Positions 55,991 to 64,000 of a stretch of DNA of 64,000 nt are shown one piece after another (the stretch's first letter is position 1; every line of letters begins with the position of its first letter). Source of the stretch: Orobanche coerulescens (lineage: Eukaryota; Streptophyta; Magnoliopsida; Lamiales; Orobanchaceae); contig CM065801.1 of NCBI GenBank assembly GCA_033398695.1, forward strand, positions 1,364,001 through 1,428,000. Direction: 5' to 3'. The position numbers and the translations under genes were made by a program. The notes under the pieces were generated by a model. That model was given only the letters and a program-made list of their open reading frames with translations, was not told the DNA's origin and ran no database searches.

Positions 55991-56573
55991 TTTTATCATT
56001 CTCTATCTCTCTTTCTCTCAATGTAATAGAATAGAATTTGCATGTAATATTGAGTAATACATGTAATAGAATAGAATAAATACCTGTTCCGTATAAAACG
56101 GTGATGTATCCGTCATATTTTGTAACCAATAGTGACAAGCGCTTGTTGAAATGTAAAAATTAAATCATTACAAAAATGAAAAAAATCAGGAAAAAATAAA
56201 GAAAACATGAAAAATAAAATTCATAATTAAAACATGGATTTTCTCATGAAAAACTGAAATGTAAGGGAGTATTTAAGTACAGAATGGGGGGAGTATTTAA
56301 AGGGAAAGAGAGGGAGAGAGAATGGGGAAAAAGAGAGAGAGAGTGGGGGGAATTTGTCTAGTGGTGTGTATTATTTGTGTGTGTGTGTGTGTGTCAGGCT
56401 ATAGGCTATAGGGGGTATTGGTAGGGGTACCAATAGTGGTACCCCTTAAGAATTTGTAGACAAATAAAGTACTGCCACAAACTGTAGGTCAAACAAATTT
56501 TTCGTAGGGTTTCAAATCCTTGCACAAATTTGTGATACTTTAGATGTCACCCTTTCTGGCCGTCATGGTACTT

Positions 56574-56681
56574 GATTTAGGATTCATTGATTTCCTATAG
56601 ATTCGTGTTTAATTTATGTTAAATCGAGATTTAGGATTCATTGATTTCCTATAGATTCGTGTTTAATTTATGTTAAATCGA
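56574..56681 (+). repeat. 54-bp tandem duplication
   Basis: Two head-to-tail 54-bp units starting GATTTAGGATTCATTG (56574-56627 and 56628-56681), without visible mismatches. Non-coding context. Confidence 0.9.
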
Positions 56682-57081
56682 ATTCTTTGCTAACAATACT
56701 TTGTGTTTCGAATGCACATCTTAAAAGTGATTAATGTTTCGAGATTTCAATTATGTATAAATCTAGCAAACTAAATTTAATGCTTAATGACATCAAATGA
56801 AACGTTAACTTTGTTTGACATTTTGATAACTAAGCGAAGTTAAGGCTAATCACACCAAAGTTTTTCGGCTACCACACCAGCTTTCTCTCTTCAGTGACCA
56901 GACATGACCCATGTGCCACAGTGTTGACCGAAATTTTTTATAATTCAAACATTTTAAACAACAAATTTAAAATTTATTAAAAATAAAAACATTACAATAC
57001 TAAAATAAAAACATTACAATACTAAATTGAAAACTTAAACTAATAAAACTTAAACATGATAATACTTATTAAAAACTTAAA

Positions 57082-57780
57082 CTAGTAATTTAATTTGTAG
57101 CGTTGCTTGATTTCTGCCTTAAGCCGCAAAAGTTCGTTTCGTTGTCGTTCGCCTAAATTCGGGTCGATTTCTGAATTGTAGAAAATCAAGTCTTGCTCCC
57201 GTTTTGTGAGGTCCAAGATGTCCACTTGCCATTGTTTGAGTTTAACTTTCTCTCTTTTGATCGCTAGCTCTTCTTGTATTTTATCTCTTTTCATCGCAAG
57301 CTCTTGTTCCTTTAATGATTTACAAGACTCTTCAATGTCCTTACTTTTTGCCGGTTTTGACGGTTTGAACTTGAAATAAGTCTTGGCTAGGGTTTTTGTC
57401 CATGATGCTCGTGGATCACGAGAGGTAGAGGATGATTTCTTCCTGGCTGCGTCACGACCTTATGGTCGTGATTCTCTAGTCTCATCCTCATCATCAGAAT
57501 CATCCATGTCTTGGAAATTCATGGGACCTTGTGTTGACCTCGAGGTAGTTGTAGAACCCTTTGTTTTCTTCCGACTATTCGATTGGAAAACTGGCATCTC
57601 CCTCTTCCAAGCATCATGACTCCTCAAAACTTTTCAACAATCTTCCAAATTAAAATTATGACCGTACATCACACGGTACTCTCTAAGAGCTTTGTCTTTA
57701 TCGTCTGCATCATTCTCACCACTTCTATGATTATCCTTGATATTATCCATAAAAGTGGTAAAGTGTTTTTGATTTTTTTT
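57082..57780 (-). pseudogene. PIF/Harbinger ORF1 (Myb/SANT-like) C-terminal part
   Basis: Minus-strand reading: GENDADDKDKALREYRVMYG, HNFNLEDC, stop, KVLRSHDAWKREMP, MNFQDMDDSDDEDE, stop (at the usual RPxGRDAARKK position), then MKRDKIQEELAIKREKVKLK and ending KQRYKLNY. This is the pattern of the PIF/Harbinger accessory ORF1 often mis-annotated in plants as 'GST T3-like': a trihelix-like core (LEDxWKVLRxHDAWKR) and a coiled-coil tail. Two in-frame stops disable it. The N-terminal part is cut by the solo LTR at 57862 or lost. Confidence 0.75.
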
Positions 57781-57861
57781 TAAATACTCAAACGGTACTT
57801 TTTTATTGGAATGTTGTGAGATTCAAATTCGGTCGAATTTGAGACCGATACTTGTGATTTC

Positions 57862-59961
57862 TGTAATACCCGGTCGAAAGTCATGTCATTTCAAACCTTT
57901 CATATTCTTCGGATCGTGATTTGTTGAGCGAACCCTTGTAATCATTGCTTGGAACCACCGTTTTGGGGTTTCCGTACTTCTATTTTCGTGTTATTGTTGC
58001 CCGGACATTGAATCCTATTACTTTTATTCTCTTCCCGGGTCATTTTCCATCATTTTAGGACCCGAAGGGGGTGTGAGCCGCGGCACAAGGAGTGTGCGCC
58101 GCGGCACACACATTTTTTAAATTTGGCCGAGCGGGCTGTACCGGGGGCCGCGGCACACTCCGGCAGTGCCGCGGCACACTCCGGCAGTGCCGCGGCACAC
58201 TGCCGAGTCATTGCCGCGGCACACCTATGCTGAGCCGCGGCACACTGGTGTTGCATCCTCAGCCAAAACCCGCCTGTACCCGGTGCCGCGGCACACCTGA
58301 GCTGAGCCGCGGCACACTGCCGAAACCTGGGAACAATTTTTAGGCCTGTGCCGCGGCACACCTATGCTGAGCCGCGGCACACAATGCGGTCAACTGCATA
58401 ATTCGGCCTTTTAAGCGAGATTTCAGCCATTTTCCTCCATTTCCTTCTTCTATCGCGAGAGAGAGAGTTTGAGGGAGGAGTTCTTTTCATATCTATCACT
58501 TGTGTGTTGAAGATTTACCACTTCCACTCGGTTGGGAAGCCCGGATAGTCGATCTATCGCGTATTCCTTGGATCATAGCGCTTGAATATTCAAGAGGTAA
58601 TTTCTTCGACATCTTGACTTCTCGATTTTGTGTGGGTTTTGACGTTTTGGATGATAAAATCATGGTGTATGATGTGATATATGCGTGATTATGGACATGA
58701 TTGGGTATTCATCGGATTATTGAAAGATTATTCAAGAACACTTTGAATTTTGTGTTGGTTTTTGGGGGTTTTCGTAGATTCGTTCGTTTTATCCGATTGA
58801 AGCTTGAGAACCTTGAGATTTTGATATATCTATACCGTATGAGTGTTTTCTTCTGATTTTACGGGTTGAATTATGTCGTTTTCGGACTTGTGAGGTTTGG
58901 ACGATTTTCCAACCTCTAGTTGATTATCCGTATATCTTTATGAATCGTAGACGGGTTTCGGGGGTTTCTTCGTGTAATTTGAATATGGATAATTGATTAT
59001 CATATTCCTTGCGAATCGTTTAGGTGCCGGAAGCGCGTTCTTGGACCTACCAATCTCATACCCCTTTTTCCGTTCATTCCTCGTTGTCTCAAAGGCAAGT
59101 ATATATTTATGATTGTACGTTCTCGACTTTGAAAGTAAGATATATGTTTGGCATAATTATTTATATCCACTCCGGGACGGGCCGACGGGTCCTCTGAGGG
59201 TTTCGTAGCCTCTGGTGCGATTCCATGGATAATATGAATTAACCACTCCGGGACGGGCCGACGGGTCCTCTGAGGGTTCCGTAGCCTCTGGTGCGGTTCC
59301 ACGGTTGATCATATATGTATTGATGACGGATGATATGAACGAACCACTTTGGGGTGGGCCGACAGGTCCCCTAAGGGTTCCGTAGCCTCTGGTGCAGTTC
59401 CACGGTATTCATATACGTCTTGTTGTGATGCTATGAGATTTAGTTATTCCGGAATACTAGTCTTGAATTGATGAATTGACGGTTACATTTACTTTATTGT
59501 CGAGGAGTATTGTGTTTCATACTTGATATACTTGCACTAGCTATTCGACGGCTAACCCCTTTATGGGGGAAATACGTTTCATGTATTTCAGGTTCCAGGA
59601 GAGCGGACGGGCAGGTATCGGGTCGGCATAAAGATGGTGGGCAAGTGTGATACTGTGTCTTTCTTCCAGTTATGTTTGGAGTTTCCCGTTCAGTGTTGTT
59701 GTACTGGATTGGCTATTGAATACTCGAGTATTGTTTTCCTTTTTCCTTGTTGTTCCGGCCTGTGTATGCCGAAGTATTGAATTGAGTTGTGATGTTTGTG
59801 AATGCATTGGTTATATTTTGAATACCTTTGTATCATTTTCCATTCCATTGTGTGTAGACCTTATCGGTCAAAATTTATGGTTCCGCGTATGTATAGCCTT
59901 GTGGGTCCCACGGCGGGGCTTACGGCGCTGTAATATCCCTGAATAACTTGGGGGTGTTACA
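57862..59961 (+). mobile_element. Solo LTR (2100 bp), TSD ATTTC
   Basis: Starts TGTAATACCCGG and ends GGGGGTGTTACA, flanked by ATTTC on both sides (57857-57861 and 59962-59966). It contains eleven copies of GCCGCGGCAC (58076-58383), a purine-rich leader near 58455 and a roughly 80-bp repeat with GACGGGCCGACGGGTCCTCT three times (59170-59410). No PBS or coding region follows, so it is a recombined solo LTR. It sits in or beside the PIF remnant at 57082. Confidence 0.92.
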
Positions 59962-60094
59962 ATTTCCTCCCATCGACCGATGTTTGACCGAAGACCCACA
60001 TTGGGGTCGACCGATCTTGAGATCGGTCGTGTATGGATACCGACCAATGTGATCCCGACGCATTGCTACTAGCCTTATGGCGCAATGCTTCTAA

Positions 60095-61967
60095 GAGCAC
60101 TGGGTACGGTCAAGCCGTTGGCTTCGTGCCGTTGGCTTTTTTTGGTGACACGTCAGCAAAAAGCTCAACGGCACCAGAAACCCTTTGGCACCACATTTCA
60201 GGGGTATCCGTTGGCACCAGAATTTCTGGTGCCGTTGGAACTTTTTTTTTTTTTTTTTTTTCACTTATTAAAAATTAAACATACATAATTTCAACTAAAA
60301 TAAACTTCATTAATTTTAAAAACACACATTACATAAAATTAAAAACACACAATACAAACATAAAATTAAAAACCGAATACATAAAAAGAAATACAAAAGC
60401 CTAATCCTCTTCGGGAAAGTCTTCGGGATATTTAGCCCGGATTCGAGCTTGTTGTGCCCGAACAATCCTTGCGTTAACCGGATCCATCATGCTAGTATCC
60501 ATTTGTAACACCCGCATCTCCTCGGCAACCTTTTGAGATTCATATAAGTTAACTCGTGCGAGTGACTCTCGCTCGAGTACATCCATTTTTGCCTTACGGT
60601 CTAACTCGATTTGCATTTGCAACATTTCTTGAAACAATGCCGGGTTTGAACCGGAACTAGCGGTCGAGTTAGACGAACGTTGACTCTTTGAAACTCGATA
60701 CATGCCGTCGGGTCGTGGCACCTCATCGGGTCCAAAGTGCTCGGGCTCCTCTTGACTATGCCGAATACGATTACGTCTTGCCAAAGTAGAGTCGGGGTTT
60801 TTCCACTTGTGCTTGTCTTTCAAAAACTCCCAAGCACTCATATGTTTGAAATCTTGACCCGTTGTTTTTTTAAACAATATGTGACAACGGGTCATGAAAT
60901 CCCTATCATTCTCCCCACTCATCACGGCCGTTTCATCAACCACCGTATTCCACTTCTTCACATCTCTATTCATTGGAGTCCACTTTCCCGTCAACATGTT
61001 TTTGGTATGAGGTGCATACTTAAGCCGTTTAGCTTCGGCATTGTATGCATCGAGCACTTTGTACCAAAATGTATCTTGTTTTTGATCCGCCCCATTCTTT
61101 GGATCCTCGGAAATTTGAATAAAACACTCCGCCAAAAGATACTCTTCGTCTTGGGTCCACAAAGTCCGAGGTCTAGTCGGGCACCATCTTCATCACCTTC
61201 TTTTTCTTTACCGTTTTTCTTTGACTTTGCCTTTGACTTCGGCTTCTTCGCCATAGTTTTTGCCCTCGACTTTTTTGATGTCGGTGTCGGCTCCGGTTGT
61301 TCTTCATCTTCTTCTTCTTCGTCGTCTTCGTCTTCGTCAACAAGATGGTAGGATGCATGGTCCGAATTTGGTTGTGAAGGGGTTGTTTGAGGTTGAGAAA
61401 ATGGAGTGAATTGAGTAAATGGTTGTTGTTGTTGTTGTTGTTGTAACTTCCATTGGCTAAATAGTGCCAAATCTTCGGGATTCATGTACGACGTTTGAAA
61501 GTTTGGAAGGTAACCGGATTGAGAAGACGAACCCGGCGTTTGGGTGGGATTCATTTGGTTGCTCGGGTCGTTTAGCATTTGGTTGATCCATCTTTGGTTG
61601 GGATTCATTTTTGCTAGAAGTTTGATAGATTAAGGTTTGATAGAAGTGTATGAGTTTAGGATTGAAATGGGGTAGTATTTATAAGGTTTTGGGGGTTAAA
61701 AATTTTTTTTTTTTTTCAAAAAATGGGCATAAACCCGTTGCCAAACGGCTAGTTTTTTGGGTTGGGTGGATTTTTGAACCTAACGGCTAGTTAGGGAAAA
61801 AGAACAAAAAAAAATTAAAAAAAAAAAAAAATTAAAGGAACGAAGCTTGGCGTGGGCTGGTGGCCATGGCGCGAGAGCCCATGGCGCCACCCACGGTGTG
61901 GTGAGCCAACGAAAAAAATGAGCTGGTGGTTTGGCGCGAGAGAAAAACGCTCACGTACCCTGTGCTC
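60095..61967 (-). mobile_element. PIF/Harbinger element carrying only ORF1 (1873 bp), TSD TAA
   Basis: Termini GAGCACTGGGTACG and CGTACCCTGTGCTC, flanked by TAA (60092-60094 and 61968-61970). It contains one nearly intact ORF1 on the minus strand and no DDE transposase, so movement would need help in trans. A T-run near 60241-60262 and an A-rich run near 61806-61832 lie inside. Confidence 0.88.
60401..61608 (-). pseudogene. PIF/Harbinger ORF1, Myb/SANT-like protein with one frameshift
   Basis: The reading starts at ATG 61608 (MNPNQRWINQML). It has a Gln-rich stretch, an acidic EDEDDEEEEDEEQ stretch and a basic nuclear-targeting-like KKSRAKTMAKKPKSKAKSKK. A frameshift near 61165 then passes the reading to the frame 61162-60401: WTQDEEYLLAECFIQISEDP (SANT-type helix 1), FWYKVLDAYN, LTGKWTPMNRDVKKWN, then a coiled-coil tail ending IRAKYPEDFPEED. 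Known ORF1 proteins of this superfamily bind DNA and assist the DDE transposase. With a single frameshift this copy is young. Confidence 0.82.
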
Positions 61968-61970
61968 TAA

Positions 61971-62600
61971 AAGGTAACTATACTATATGTCTTCTGACCA
62001 TTAAAATATATCAATATTACTCTGTATATACAATAATTTTTAAATGGTTATATCTATAAAGTATTAAAAGAAGATTGTCCTTTTTATTTGTTTAAGCCCA
62101 CACGATCACATTTCCATTGTGTAAGTAAATGTGTTACCGCCTATGCATATCATTTGTCAAATCTTAAATGGTACTTTTCCCATAAAAGCTAGTCCGTTTA
62201 TATTCACATTGTCATGAACCCTTTTACTTTGTTAGAAAAACAAGTACACTGGTCTATGATGTTTCTTGATACTGTTTACCTTTTTTAATACTCCAGTAAT
62301 TAGCTACCGTCTTACCTCACCAACTGACCACTTTAATACTAGTCACTTTAATACTAGCCAACAGGGATCCTCTTAATAATTCCGGGTTTATTTCAAATGG
62401 AATGGTTCGAAACTGGAAAAAAAAAAAAAAAAAAAAAGTCTATAAATTGAAATCAACGCAAACCAGACCGAAACTTAAGCAGATAGCAAGATATGTTCGA
62501 TCATCAACCATCAAACATTCAAGAACACATGCCCATATTTTCGTGCAACCACAGACAAAACAAATATCCCACACCAGCATCAAAATCAAATAGTTCCATA
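61971..62600. other. Intergenic, no supported feature
   Basis: No exon or terminal repeat. An A20 run lies near 62418. Read on the minus strand, the T-run followed by CCAG resembles a splice acceptor but leads to no coding sequence. Confidence 0.5.
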
Positions 62601-62608
62601 ATTAGACT

Positions 62609-62839
62609 TCAGTCCTCCTTTTTCTTTTTCTTTTTGAGACCAGTAAATGAAGCTTCAAGCGAATTAGAAACAGATAAGCTCTCAGTTTTCTCGACTAGAT
62701 TATCAACGGACTCTTCAGCTTGATCTTGAGGCACTGGCTTCTTATTTTTCTTCTTTTTTGTTGGGTCAAAAGGAGCTATATCTGGAATATCATCCTTAAC
62801 CACATCCTTCATCTTATTTTGATCTCCATCCTCCGCCAT
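62609..62839 (-). pseudogene. eIF2-beta N-terminal fragment
   Basis: A 76-codon frame with ATG at 62839 encodes DIPDIAPFDPTKKKKNKKP, AEESVDNLVEKTESLSV and FTGLKKKKKK, then Glu-Asp-stop. These Lys blocks and the APFDPTKKKKKK motif are typical of the N-terminal tail of plant translation initiation factor eIF2 beta, which contacts eIF5 and eIF2B. The full protein has about 270 residues, and the core and zinc finger are absent. It may be a promoter-proximal piece of a broken gene or a truncated duplicate. Confidence 0.75.
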
Positions 62840-62924
62840 GATTACCCTTAGATCTGTTGTTTCCAGTCACGTGCAAGTGTTCAATTGAAAATAATCATAA
62901 ACGATAAATATTGTCAAGCTTTTC

Positions 62925-63145
62925 CTCAGAGAAGAGCTCCGGCGTCTCTGCCATTTAGACTCGTTATCAAGCTTTTCTTCTTCAGATTATTGATTCTTCT
63001 AGAATTCGGAATCGAAAACTCCCTATCAAATCTCGGGATACCATTTTCCCACCGTCAGATCTCCCTGGCAACCAATTGCTTCAGCAATCAGAACTTGATC
63101 AGGCGCGGTCGCTCCGACGATCTATTCGTCGGACATTTCCGATAA
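62925..63145 (+). pseudogene. LRR receptor-like kinase fragment (At2g16250-like)
   Basis: The plus frame after a hydrophobic stretch (KLFFFRLLILLEF) reads IPFSHRQISLATNCFSNQNL, then IRRGRSDDLFVGHFR and stop. This matches the start of the kinase domain of LRR receptor kinases (FxxxxxxxATxxFSxxNLIxxGxSGDLFxG). The glycine-rich loop has lost its second Gly to Asp, and nothing after beta-2 remains. It starts about 85 bp from the eIF2-beta fragment, head to head. Confidence 0.5.
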
Positions 63146-63149
63146 GTTT

Positions 63150-64000
63150 CCACGCTTCGTGGGAATTTAATGGTGTTCCCTCACGTGGGAATCTAAATTT
63201 AGACTAAATTTAATGTGTCCCTAATCCAAGTAAGTTAGTAAATAGACACGTAGGTTAGTAATTTGACACGTAGGAATATTTATAGCCACGTAGGTATAAA
63301 ATTAGCATCTGATTAATTATTGTAACAGATACCAACAGAAAACGCTAACTTTGCTTAAAATTTGAAAGATAAAAGATTTAGTTGGGACAAAAAAAAGATA
63401 AAAGACTAAATCATTATCTGAAATTAAGTTAAGGGACCTCAGAAGTATTTTAATTTATTAATTATTTAATAGATTGAATGGATAATAATAGCTTAATCAT
63501 ATTAATGGCTTAATATGAAAAGTTTTATGTCTATCAAGAAATCACACATTAATCCAAGATACCTAAAAGTAAGACATCATATGGGATGATGCTTCTCTTT
63601 CTAAATATAGCCCATCAAATTCTCTCCATCTTTATGTGCTAAGTCGTGAATCTTCACTTGTATTTTTGATTTCATAATTTGAAGAGCACTTTAATTTTTT
63701 AGAAGTATCAAAATTCACGAAAAAAATTAAAAAAATAAATTAAGAAATTTGAGGATCCCCGATGTTGAGATCGACTGATCCAAATTGAATCGATGTTATT
63801 CAATAGCTTGCTGCACACACTATATTCCAATCAAATCGGAAGAATAGCCTAAAAAATTCGAGGTTGAATCGAAAGATCTGCCGATATGCTATAAGGGTAA
63901 CTACATGATCTAATAATTAGATCTAAAATTAGTTTTATTTACCAATTTAAATTATGTAGATAAATAGTGGAGTATATTTAAATTTGCTAATGAAATATTG
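63150..64000. other. AT-rich intergenic region
   Basis: Contains GACACGTAGGTTAGTAA twice near 63246-63275 (short imperfect duplication). No gene, terminal repeat or RNA feature is supported up to the window end. Confidence 0.5.

Larger units (their letters stand above)
52138..56444 (-). mobile_element. OTU-type Mutator-like element derivative (4307 bp), 9-bp TSD
   Basis: Imperfect terminal inverted repeats share TATTGGTACCCCTA (left GGGGTTGGTTATTGGTACC, right inverted GGGTACCACTATTGGTACC). CTTAAGAAT is perfectly duplicated at 52129-52137 and 56445-56453. The 9-bp TSD is diagnostic of the Mutator superfamily. It carries a DNA-binding fragment and an OTU-protease-like domain (52800-53857), but no DDE transposase. 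A long-TIR element (54142-55359) and a Stowaway MITE (55375-55611) lie inside. Confidence 0.82.

Noticed and set aside
58050..58361. 100-codon ORFs over the GTGCCGCGGCAC repeats
   Set aside because: Cys/Ala-rich frames read from a GC-rich palindrome array on either strand; not genes.
60737..61351. 204-codon plus-strand ORF
   Set aside because: It is the antisense of PIF ORF1; its Ser and Phe runs mirror the acidic and Lys stretches of the real frame.

Overview
The window is nuclear DNA from a flowering plant, almost certainly a eudicot. It is AT-rich, its genes have GT-AG introns, it carries a eukaryotic tRNA-Phe(GAA) without encoded CCA, and nearly every repeat belongs to a plant transposon class (Ty3/gypsy Tekay-like, Ty1/copia, CACTA, Mutator-like, PIF/Harbinger, pogo, hAT and Stowaway MITEs, SINE, LINE, Helitron-like ends). 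I cannot name the species.

Layout. 1-4.08 kb: inverted and tandem copies of Helitron-like ends, with one good 3' hairpin plus CTAG at 3755-3786. 4.08-13.7 kb: a pogo-like remnant split by a complete but dead Ty3/gypsy element (LTRs 4330-6718 and 10841-13213, TSD CTAGT, minus strand). 13.98-15.15 kb: a SINE and a hAT MITE, each with matching TSDs. 16.2-22.55 kb: an LTR-like unit split by a 5.2-kb CACTA element that carries an RBM28-like RNA-binding exon. 22.55-25.7 kb: a broken Mutator-like transposase flanked by CACGATCGTG-type arrays and interrupted by a hAT MITE. 26.68 kb: tRNA-Phe. 28.3-30.3 kb: the clearest intact gene, a three-exon DUF952 gene, with a GDSL-lipase fragment behind it. 30.46-31.39 kb: a second pogo remnant. 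31.8-38.25 kb: a 5'-truncated copia element whose 3' LTR contains a solo LTR.

40.0-47.5 kb is the most gene-like accessory region. It holds a multi-exon gene with two modules resembling the N-terminal half of 14-3-3 proteins but lacking the usual phosphopeptide-binding basic residues, an inverted paralogue that keeps its splice pattern but has an internal TGA and no visible start, and a third 3' fragment lying next to separase catalytic-domain exons. 48.4-62 kb returns to nested transposons: a CACTA end, a TTA-flanked MITE, PIF/Harbinger ORF1 remnants, an OTU-type Mutator-like element with a perfect 9-bp TSD, a solo LTR with 11 copies of a GC-rich palindrome, and a TAA-flanked PIF element carrying only ORF1. 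62.6-63.15 kb holds head-to-head fragments resembling the eIF2-beta N-terminus and an LRR receptor kinase.

Only the DUF952 gene, the tRNA and possibly the first 14-3-3-like gene look functional. The rest records repeated insertion, deletion and gene-fragment capture.
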